Shown piece by piece: positions 17,751-25,332 of a DNA stretch of 64,000 bases. The DNA comes from Planctomycetota bacterium (GTDB lineage Bacteria; Planctomycetota; UBA1135; JADKAF01), in assembly GCA_016719295.1 (NCBI GenBank), contig JADKAF010000001.1, positions 5,394,001 through 5,458,000 on the forward strand, in the 5' to 3' direction. The notes under the pieces are model-generated. The model did no database searches, had not been told where the DNA came from, and worked only from the letters and a program-made list of their open reading frames with translations. Position 1 is the first letter of the stretch, and each line of letters opens with the position of its first letter. Made by a program: the position numbers and the translations under genes.

Positions 17751-18598
17751 GCGCGCCGCTCCGCGTCTGGAAGACCTGGAAGCTCTTCGTGAACGGGCAG
17801 TTCCCGCGCAGCGAGTCGGGGAGGTACGACGTGGTGAAGGATGCCAGCGGAGCCACCGTGGCCAACGTCTGCCGCGCGTCGCGGAAGGACCTCCGCGACG
17901 CCGTCGAGGCCGCGCGCGCGGCGTTCCCCGGCTGGGCCGCGCGCAGCGCGATGAACCGCGGGCAGATCCTCTATCGCATCGCCGAGATGCTGGACGGCCG
18001 TCGCGCGGAGCTCGCCGCGCTGCTCGGCAAGGGCGGCGAGCGCGAGGTCGATGCCGCGGTCGAGCGCTGGATCCACTACGCCGGCTGGACCGACAAGTAC
18101 CAGGCGTTGCTCGGCACCGTGAACCCCGTCGCCGGGCCGTGGTTCAACTTCTCGATGGCCGAGCCGAGCGGGGTGGCGGTCGCGTTCGCGCCAGAGGACT
18201 CCCCGCTGCTCGCGCTGACCAGCTTGGTCGCTCCGCTGATCGCGGGGGCGAACACCTGCATCGCGATCCTCTCGGAGAGCGCGCCGCTCCCGGGGCTGCT
18301 CTTCGGCGAGGTGCTCGCGACCTCCGACGTCCCCGCGGGCGTTCTGAATCTGCTCTCCGGCCGCCGCGCCGAGATCCTCCCGCACGCCGCCGGTCACCGC
18401 GACGTGAATACGCTCCTCGTCGCGAGCCCGACCGCCGCCGAGGCGAAGCTCGCGCAGGAGGAGGGGGCGGGCAACGTAAAGCGCGTGCACTGCATCGCCG
18501 CGCCGAGCGGCGGCTGGTCGGCCCCCGAAGCGCAGGGCCTCGCCTGGATCGAGCGCGGTCAGGAGATCAAGACCGTCTGGCACACGATGCAGCTTTGA
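17747..18598 (+). CDS. Truncated non-catalytic aldehyde dehydrogenase homologue
   Basis: A 283-aa protein covering the N-terminal, NAD-binding half of the ALDH fold (FVNGQFPRSESGRYDVVKDA; AFAPEDSPLLALTSLVAPLI; AGVLNLLSGRR). It ends before the catalytic-cysteine region and has no substitute for it. PWN is replaced by PED, so nucleotide-dependent catalysis is unlikely. The 4-nt overlap (ATGA) with the catalytic ALDH gene suggests a 1:1 complex. The arrangement corresponds to the pseudo-ALDH domain at the C-terminus of ALDH16, here as a separate gene. A structural or regulatory role is likely. Confidence 0.85.
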   Translation: MSAPLRVWKTWKLFVNGQFPRSESGRYDVVKDASGATVANVCRASRKDLRDAVEAARAAFPGWAARSAMNRGQILYRIAEMLDGRRAELAALLGKGGEREVDAAVERWIHYAGWTDKYQALLGTVNPVAGPWFNFSMAEPSGVAVAFAPEDSPLLALTSLVAPLIAGANTCIAILSESAPLPGLLFGEVLATSDVPAGVLNLLSGRRAEILPHAAGHRDVNTLLVASPTAAEAKLAQEEGAGNVKRVHCIAAPSGGWSAPEAQGLAWIERGQEIKTVWHTMQL

Positions 18599-18625
18599 GG
18601 CCCCTGCAGCTTTGATACACTCCGC

Positions 18626-18674
18626 GGCCCACTGTACAGAAAAGGTGCCAGGCACCTCTTCTGTACAGTGGGCC
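18626..18674. repeat. Inverted repeat family B, copy 1
   Basis: 24-nt arms (GGCCCACTGTACAGAAAAGGT ending GCC) flank a single central A, with one mismatch between arms. It lies 27 nt after the pseudo-ALDH stop and 33 nt before the valS start. The core is GGTGCCAGGCACC. Confidence 0.9.
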
Positions 18675-18707
18675 GTGTCTTCCCTCCCGATCTCTGCGAC
18701 CTAGCCG

Positions 18708-21516
18708 ATGCCCGCCCGCACCCCGAATCTCTCCCTCGACAGCAAGCGCTACGAGCCCCAGACCGTGGAGGGGCCGATCTATCGCCTCTGGGAGGAGCGC
18801 GACGTCTTCCGCGCGCGGCCCGGAGTCGAAGAAGCCGCCGTTCGTGATCGCGATCCCGCCGCCGAACGTGACGGGCGTGCTGCACATGGGGCACGCGCTC
18901 AACAACACGATCCAGGACCTGCTCATCCGCTACAAGCGGATGGACGGCTACGACGCGCTCTGGATCCCCGGCACCGACCACGCCGGCATCGCGACGCAGA
19001 CGGTCGTGAAGAAGAGCCTCGATGCGCAGGGCCTCGACTTCAAGACGCTCGGCCGCGAGAAGGTGATCGCGAAGATCTGGGAGTGGAAGCAGAAGTACGG
19101 CGACCAGATCCTGAACCAGCTCCGCCGCATGGGCTGCTCGTGCGACTGGTCGCGCACGCGCTTCACGATGGACGAGGGGCTCTCGCGCGCCGTGCGCGTC
19201 GCGTTCAAGCGCCTCTTCGACGACGGGCTCATCTACCGCGGTAAGTACATCGTGAACTGGTGCCCGGTCGACAAGACCGCGCTCAGCGACGACGAGGTCG
19301 ACACCACGCCGGGCGGCGAGCCCGGGCATCTCTGGTACTTCCGCTATCCGCTCGCGAGCGGCGCGGGGCAGCTCACGATCGCGACCACGCGCCCCGAGAC
19401 GATGTTCGGCGACACCGCCGTCGCGGTGAACCCGAAGGACGAGCGCTATGTTCACCTGATCGGCCAGAAAGTGCGCTTGCCGCTCGAGGGGCGCGAGATC
19501 CCGATCATCGCCGACGACTACGTCGACGCGAGCTTCGGCACGGGCTGCTTGAAGGTGACGCCCGCGCACGACCAGAACGACTTCCAGATCGGCGTGCGCC
19601 ACAAGCTGCCGCAGATCGACGCGATGAACGACGACGCGACGATGAGCGACGTCGTGCCGGCGCCCTTCCGCGGACTCGATCGCTTCGCCTGCCGCAAGGC
19701 CGTCGTCGCGGAGATGGAGGCGCGCGGCTTGGTCGAGAAGATCGAGGATCGCATGGTCCCGGTCGGGCGCTCGTATCGCTCGAAGGCGATCGTCGAGTAC
19801 CGCCTGAACGACCAGTGGTTCGTGAAGATGAAGCCGCTGGCGGAGAAGGCGCTGGAGGCCAGCGCCGCCGGTCGCGTGCGCTTCTTCCCCGAGCGCTGGG
19901 ACGGCATCTACCGGAGCTGGCTCGAGAACACGCGCGACTGGTGCATCTCGCGGCAGATCTGGTGGGGGCACCGCATCCCCGCGTGGTACCACCGCAGCAC
20001 CGGCGAGATCTTGGTCGACACCGAGACGCCGGCGCGCGTCGCAGCCGATCCCGGCTCGTGGCGCCAGGACGAGGACGTGCTCGACACCTGGTTCAGCTCG
20101 GCGCTCTGGCCGTACTCGACGCTGGGCTGGCCGGAGGCGACGGCGGACTTCGCGAAGTACTACCCGACCAGCGTGCTCTCGACCGCGAAGGACATCATCT
20201 TCTTCTGGGTCGCGCGCATGGTGATGACGGGGCTCTACAACGCGAAGGACGTCCCGTTCCGCACCGTGTTCATCCACCCGGTGGTGTGCGATGAGCAGGG
20301 CGAGACGATGTCGAAGTCGAAGGGCAACGGCATCGACCCGCTGCACGTGATCGAGGGGGCGACGCGCGAGGACTTGGAAGGCCCCGCGCGCGAGGCGCGC
20401 CCTTCGAACCTGAACGAGGTGCTTGCACGCATCGCGAAGAGCTTCCCGAACGGCTTCGACGGCGTCGGCGCCGACGCGCTGCGCTTCACGCTCGTGACGC
20501 TGGCCACCGAGCAGCAGCAGATCTCGCTGGCGCTGCAGAAGTTCGACGAGATCGGCCGGCGCTTCTCGAACAAGGTGTGGAACGCGGCGCGCTTCGCGCT
20601 CACGAACTTCGCCGAGATCCCTTCCCCCGAGACCGGCGAGACCGAACCTAAGCTCGAGGATCGCTGGATCCTCGGTGGGCTCGATCGCTGCGTCGCCGAA
20701 GTGCGCCGCAGCTTCGATGCCTTCCGCTTCGATGAAGCGGCGCAGACCGTCTACCACTTCTTCTGGGACGAGCTCTGCGACTGGTATCTCGAGCTCGTGA
20801 AGCCGCGCCTCGTGAACGGGACGCCGGCCGAACGCCGCCGCGTGCAGCTCACGCTTGGCGAGGTGCTCTCGGCGGTGCTGCGGCTCCTGCACCCGATCGC
20901 GCCCTTCCTCACGGAGGAGATCTGGGGGCACCTGCACCCGAAGCTGGCGTCGGGGGCTCTGATCCCGCCGGGCGACGAGCCGCTCTTCAATGCCGATCTC
21001 TGCGCGACGGCGCCGTTCCCGAAGGACAAGGGGCGCTTCTCGGAGGCGCTGCTCAACGAGTTCGAGCGCCTGCGCGAGATCGTGCGGGCGGTGCGGAACC
21101 TCCGCGCGACGGCGAACTTGACCGAGCGCACCGCGGTCGAGGTGCGGCTCCGCCCGATGCGCGCGGAGCTCCTCGCTTCCCTGCGCGCGGGAGCCGGAGT
21201 GATCGAGCGCGCGGCGATGACCGGCTCGCTCGCCTTCGTCGACGCGAAGCCCGAACGCATGGCCACCGCCGTCGTGGAGGGCGTCGAGGTCTACGTGGAT
21301 CTCGCCGCCCACATGGATCTCGGCGCCGAGAAGGCACGCCTCCTGAAGGAGTGCCAGAAGATCGACGCCTACGCGGCGAAGATCGAGCAGAAGCTCTCGA
21401 ACGAGCGCTTCGTCGCCGGCGCTCCCGCCGACGTCGTCGCCGCCGAGCGCGAGCGCCTCACCGAAGCCCGCGCCAAGCGCGCGAAGCTCGACGAAGCGCT
21501 CCGCGAGCTCTCTTAG
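18708..21516 (+). CDS. valS: Valyl-tRNA synthetase, with an apparent +1 frameshift near its N-terminus
   Basis: This class I synthetase charges tRNA-Val. The N-terminus (NLSLDSKRYEPQTVEGPIYR) starts at ATG 18708 in one frame. From GTG 18844 onwards a second frame carries the rest: PPPNVTGVLHMGHALNN (HIGH motif as HMGH), the editing domain, ETMSKSKGNGIDPL (KMSKS), the anticodon domain and a C-terminal coiled coil. The two frames join if one G is removed in the CCCGG at 18819-18823, giving RARPESKKPPFVIAI, as expected for ValS. Without the shift the product would lack about 45 residues or end early. With it, length is about 935 aa, normal for the family. The cause may be sequencing error, mutation or recoding; error is most likely for an essential gene. 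Confidence 0.92.
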
Positions 21517-21527
21517 CCCCGGCAGCG

Positions 21528-21606
21528 AAACCGAACGTACGGTGCCAGAGCAAATTTCTCCGGTTAGTAACCGGAGAAATTTGCTCTGGCACCGTACGTT
21601 CGGTTT
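21528..21606. repeat. 79-bp perfect inverted repeat, family A copy 2
   Basis: The left arm 21528-21565 and right arm 21569-21606 are perfect 38-nt reverse complements, loop AGT. It is located between the convergent valS and triple-repeat secreted-protein genes, 11 nt from one stop and 7 nt from the other. Relative to copy 1, one C-G stem pair is changed to T-A on both arms. Confidence 0.95.
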
Positions 21607-21613
21607 GTGGGCG

Positions 21614-23185
21614 TTAGCCGATCGTGGCTTGGATCGTGTCGGTGAGGGAGAGCTGGAGGGGCTGCGGGCAGCCGCCGCTGCCGCCGAAGTCGCCGCCCTG
21701 GATCAGGACGGTGCCGCCGCGGAGGGTCGGGTCGCAGGGGATCGAGGCTTGGAGCGTGTCTCCGAGCACGATGCTCTCGAAGGTCGCGCCGATCGTGCAC
21801 GCGGCGGGCGGGCAGAGCGGGACGCCGAGGGGCAGGCCGATCCAGAGGAACGGCAGGCCGACCTCGTTGTCGATGCGGAAGCTCACGCTCCCGCCCAGGT
21901 TCGGCTGACCGGTGGCGACCATCGTCGCGGTGCCGCAGCCCGTGGCCTGCGTGCTGAGGCTGCCGGCGCCGGAGACGCTGAGGTTGACGTTGAAGTTGCC
22001 CTGCAGGCCCTGATAGCCACCGACGCGGATGTAGTAGAGCGTGTTGGTCGTGGTCTGGAAGGTCACGCTGGACGCGCGCGCGCAGCTATCGTCGTTGCAG
22101 GCCACGCTGAAGAGGCTTCCGCATCCACCGTCGAGGACTTCGAGCGCCGTGTCGTAGTCGGTGATGCCGGGGCAGGTGTCGACCGTCACGCTGGTCGCGC
22201 AGTTGGCGAACCACGTGAACCAGACATCGCTGCCGCCCTGCGCGCAGTTCCAGCCCGGCTGCGAATCGCTGGAGTAGAGGTTGGTGAACGGCCCGTTCGC
22301 GCCGATGTTGAGCGGGATCGCGCCCGTGCACTCGTCGTTGCCCGGTACCGGCGAGCAGGTGACGTTCAGGCCGAAGAGGCCCTGGCGCTGCGACCAGCCG
22401 CCGACGCGCACGTAGTAGACGCCGCCCGTCACGGCCGGCACCACGACGACCGACGCCGTTGCGAGGCAGGCGTCGTCGTTGCAGCCGAGCGGGTTCAGGG
22501 TGCCGCAAGCGCCGTCGTAGACCTCCATCACCGTGTCGAAGGTCGTGTTCGCCGAGCAGGTGTCGAACGCCAATGGACCGTTGCAGGTCGAGGTGTAGCG
22601 GAACCAGATGTCGCTGCCGCCCGTGGCCTGGCACGGGAAGGGACCGGAGTCCGTCGCGTTCACGCTCGAGAACGGGCCATTCGCCCCGTTGTTGATCGTC
22701 ACCGCGCCCGCGCACTCGTCGTTCGCTGGGAGCGTGGTGCAGCGGATGTTGATGTAGAAGGTCCCGAAGCGATTCGCCGCGTAGCCGCCGACGCGCACGA
22801 GATAGGTCGTGCCGAGCGTGGCCTGGATGATCGCGGTCGAGCGCTGCCCGCAGGCGTCGTCGTTGCACGCGAGCGAGACGGGATTGTTGCAGTCGTTCGT
22901 CAGCACCTCGATCGTCGTGTCGAAGTTCGTGCGCAGATCGCAGGTGTCGAACGAGATCGGGCCGTTGCAGGTCGCGGTGTGCGTGAACCAGAGGTCCACG
23001 CCGCCGGCGCCGCAAGGCCACACGAGCTCCGTGTTCGCGCCGGCATTGGTGTACGGACCGCTGACACCGGAGGGGATCGCGATCGCATTCGCGCAGATGT
23101 CGTTCGCGGCTTGCGCGGCGAGCGGCGAGGCGGCGAGCAGAAGGAAGAGCGGGGCGCCGAGCCAGGCGCGCGTGGTGAGAGACAT
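21614..23185 (-). CDS. Secreted protein with three tandem PPC-like domains
   Basis: The start at 23185 gives 523 aa with a signal peptide (APLFLLLAASPLAAQA). The mature protein has three tandem ~125-residue repeats, each opening with ND(I/E)CA/TGA and containing DxWF, a Cys-rich 'FDTC...FDT..EV', the acidic CNDD(A/S)C loop and a final YYVRVGGY-like strand. The pattern is like pre-peptidase C-terminal (PPC) or proprotein-type beta sandwiches with paired cysteines; the CNDD loops may bind calcium. The last ~100 residues are the recurring secreted module. No catalytic domain is present. Likely an extracellular or surface structural protein. Confidence 0.82.
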   Translation of the reverse strand: MSLTTRAWLGAPLFLLLAASPLAAQAANDICANAIAIPSGVSGPYTNAGANTELVWPCGAGGVDLWFTHTATCNGPISFDTCDLRTNFDTTIEVLTNDCNNPVSLACNDDACGQRSTAIIQATLGTTYLVRVGGYAANRFGTFYINIRCTTLPANDECAGAVTINNGANGPFSSVNATDSGPFPCQATGGSDIWFRYTSTCNGPLAFDTCSANTTFDTVMEVYDGACGTLNPLGCNDDACLATASVVVVPAVTGGVYYVRVGGWSQRQGLFGLNVTCSPVPGNDECTGAIPLNIGANGPFTNLYSSDSQPGWNCAQGGSDVWFTWFANCATSVTVDTCPGITDYDTALEVLDGGCGSLFSVACNDDSCARASSVTFQTTTNTLYYIRVGGYQGLQGNFNVNLSVSGAGSLSTQATGCGTATMVATGQPNLGGSVSFRIDNEVGLPFLWIGLPLGVPLCPPAACTIGATFESIVLGDTLQASIPCDPTLRGGTVLIQGGDFGGSGGCPQPLQLSLTDTIQATIG

Positions 23186-23390
23186 GACGGTGACCTCGCG
23201 GGGGAGGAAGGCAGGGAGAGCCATGCGGCGCGGGACGGGGAGGCGCGGCAGGAGGTAGATCATGCGCGCACCCCCCACCGATCGGCAACGCGGCGCCTAC
23301 GCCGAGCTGCGTAGGCCGCGGTTCCGGAGCCCGGCTATGCTCACGACCCGCCTCCAGGGCGGCTCCGAGAACCCATCCGCGAGGACTCCC

Positions 23391-23894
23391 ATGCATCCCG
23401 CCGTCGTGCGCGCTCGCGATCTCGCGAGCCCGCAGATCGTCACGATCCCGCGCCATGCTTCCCTGCTCCGCGCGGCGGAGCTGCTGGAGGAGCAGGATGT
23501 CCACGGAGCGCCCGTCGTCGACACCGACGGCTCGCTGGTCGGGATGATCACGCGCAGCGACATCGTCGCGTACCTCACCGATCACGTGGACCCCGGCCTG
23601 CCCGAGAGCTTGTTCGAGCGCACGAGCTTCCGCGCGACCGACATCGAGCGCGCTCTCGCGAAGCGCACCCCCGGAGTCGAGGACGCGATGACGCGCGGCA
23701 TCGTCACGATCGAGCCGGGCGCGACGGCGGGGGAGGTGGCCACCCTGCTGCTCGAGCAAGGCATCGGGCGCGTCGTCGTCACCGATGCCGAGCGCGTGTG
23801 CGGCGTGATCAGCGCCACCGATCTCCTGCGCGTCGTCGGGCGCTACGAGTCGGCCCTCATCGGCACTGTGGGCCCGCACCCGGCGGATCGTTGA
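23391..23894 (+). CDS. Tandem CBS-domain protein
   Basis: ATG 23391 gives 167 aa consisting of two CBS domains, residues about 8-75 (HGAPVVDTDGSLVGMITRSD) and 100-160 (VEDAMTRGIVTIEPGATAGE; CGVISATDLLRVV). CBS pairs bind adenine nucleotides and act as energy or ligand sensors. The stop overlaps the TTG start of the next gene (TTGA), so the two are likely coupled. The partner regulated by this small stand-alone module could be the kinase-like protein downstream. Confidence 0.88.
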   Translation: MHPAVVRARDLASPQIVTIPRHASLLRAAELLEEQDVHGAPVVDTDGSLVGMITRSDIVAYLTDHVDPGLPESLFERTSFRATDIERALAKRTPGVEDAMTRGIVTIEPGATAGEVATLLLEQGIGRVVVTDAERVCGVISATDLLRVVGRYESALIGTVGPHPADR

Positions 23895-25315
23895 GCGCCC
23901 CGCCGTTCGCCTTCGCCGACCTCCTGCGTTCGGAGGCCTATCCGCAGCGCCCCGAGAACGTCGAGCTCCTCGAGACGCACATCTCGTGGGTCTTCCTCGC
24001 CGGCGAGCGCGTCTACAAGGTGAAGAAGCCCGTCGATCTCGGCTTCCTCGACTTCACCGCGCAGGAGCGGCGCCGCTTCTTCTGCGCGGAGGAGCTGCGC
24101 TTGAACGCGCGTCTCGCGCCCGGGGTCTATCTCGGCGTCGCGACGATCGGTCGGGATGCCGAGGGGCGCCTCGCCGTCGGCGCCCCGGGCGCGCCGGCCG
24201 AGCCGTGCGTCGAGATGCGGCGCCTGCCCGCGGACGGCATGCTCGATCGCCTCGCGGAGCGCGGCGCCATCGGCCCGCGCGAGATCGAAGCGCTGGCCGC
24301 GTTGCTCGCGACCTTTCACGCCGAGGCGCGAGCGGACGCCGAGGTCGCCGTGCACGGCAGCTGGGAGCGCGTGCGCTTCCTCTGCGACGAGAACTTCGCC
24401 GCCCTCCAGCCCTGGGCGGTGCATGCCGCAGGCGAGAACGAGCTCGTCGCGCGCGAGCGCTTGGCGCTCCTGCGCGAAGGGACGCACGCGTTCCTCGACG
24501 AGCACGAGGCGCTCTTTCGTCGGCGCGTGCGCGAGCGCCGCGTCGTCGAGGGCCACGGCGATCTCCACGCGGGGAACCTCTGCTTCGTCGACGGCCGCCC
24601 GATCGCCTTCGACGCGCTGGAGTTCGCCGCGCGCTTCCGCTGCGCCGATGTGGCGTGCGAGCTCGCGTTCCTCACGATGGACCTGAAGCGCCGCGGCGAG
24701 CGCGCCTTGGCTGCCGCGCTGGCCGCCCGCTACGCCGAGCTCGCCCGCGACGAAGAGCTCGCGATCCTGCTGCCCTTCTACGAGACCTATCGCGCGCTCG
24801 TGCGCGCGAAGATCGCGGCCTTGCGCGCCGGCCTGCCGGTGCATGACCATGCTGCGGCGACGGAGGCCCGAGAGTACCTAGCACTCGCGGAAGAAGCCCT
24901 GCCGCCGCGGCGCGCTCCGGCGCCTCTGCCGAGCGCACTCCCCCTGCTCTCCACGCATCGCGAGGAAGCCCACGCCATGAACGTCCTGTTCCACTTCGAG
25001 AACTACACGCTGCACGACGCCGACCGCGAGAAGCTCCGCTCCGAGCTCGACGTGCTCGGCCGCGTGGTGGAGCCGTTCCCGGTGAAGGACCTGCACGTGC
25101 ACATGCACCGCCATCCCCACAACCACGAGTTCCAGCTCAAGTTCGACCTGCACCTGCCGGGCCAGGTGCTGTTCACGGGCGAGCGCGGGCCGAACTACCA
25201 CCCCGCGTTCACGGAGTGCGCGAAGCAGATGATCGCGAAGGTGAAGGCGTACAAGGACCAGCTCGGGCACAAGCGCGAGTGGAGCGACGCGCGCCACGAT
25301 CGTCACGGCTCGTGA
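23891..25315 (+). CDS. Aminoglycoside-phosphotransferase-like kinase fused to an HPF-like domain
   Basis: TTG 23891 overlaps the CBS-gene stop. Of 474 aa, residues 5-340 match the stand-alone APH-like kinase domain: AYPQRPENVELLETHISWVF, VYKVKKPVDLGFLDF (ATP-binding lysines), GHGDLHAGN (catalytic Asp224, Asn229) and IAFDALEF (metal Asp). A Pro/Ala-rich linker follows. Residues 363-474 resemble ribosome hibernation-promoting factor/RaiA (HVHMHRHPHNHEFQLKFDLH; VLFTGERGPNYHPAFTECAK; KVKAYKDQLG). No stop lies between the parts. An ATG at 24977 with a strong GAGGAAG site could also start the HPF-like part alone as a 112-aa protein. The kinase substrate is unknown. Confidence 0.82.
   Translation: MSAPPFAFADLLRSEAYPQRPENVELLETHISWVFLAGERVYKVKKPVDLGFLDFTAQERRRFFCAEELRLNARLAPGVYLGVATIGRDAEGRLAVGAPGAPAEPCVEMRRLPADGMLDRLAERGAIGPREIEALAALLATFHAEARADAEVAVHGSWERVRFLCDENFAALQPWAVHAAGENELVARERLALLREGTHAFLDEHEALFRRRVRERRVVEGHGDLHAGNLCFVDGRPIAFDALEFAARFRCADVACELAFLTMDLKRRGERALAAALAARYAELARDEELAILLPFYETYRALVRAKIAALRAGLPVHDHAAATEAREYLALAEEALPPRRAPAPLPSALPLLSTHREEAHAMNVLFHFENYTLHDADREKLRSELDVLGRVVEPFPVKDLHVHMHRHPHNHEFQLKFDLHLPGQVLFTGERGPNYHPAFTECAKQMIAKVKAYKDQLGHKREWSDARHDRHGS
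24962..24968 (+). promoter_or_regulatory. Strong Shine-Dalgarno inside the fused gene
   Basis: GAGGAAG lies 8 nt upstream of ATG 24977, at the exact junction between the kinase-like and HPF-like parts. It is one of the best ribosome-binding sites I noticed in this window. It suggests internal initiation giving a free HPF-like protein. Confidence 0.6.
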
Positions 25316-25322
25316 CGATCGT
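25296..25322. terminator. Bidirectional hairpin between convergent genes
   Basis: A perfect 12-bp stem (ACGATCGTCACG / CGTGACGATCGT) with a GCT loop overlaps the last codons of the kinase-HPF gene and lies 10 nt from the stop of the convergent minus-strand gene. Confidence 0.6.
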
Positions 25323-25332
25323 TCGCGTCGCC

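Noticed and set aside
18800..18850. Programmed ribosomal frameshift in valS
   Set aside because: No slippery heptamer, stop codon in the shift window or downstream stem was identified; an extra base in a GC-rich run is the simpler explanation.
18559..21312. 917-codon open frame on the minus strand over valS
   Set aside because: Antisense shadow of valS; Arg/Val/Leu/His-rich without recognisable domains.
15219..21606. The two 79-bp palindromes as ends of one composite transposon carrying deoC-valS
   Set aside because: No transposase or target-site duplication is seen, the enclosed genes are housekeeping, and related palindromes occur singly elsewhere.
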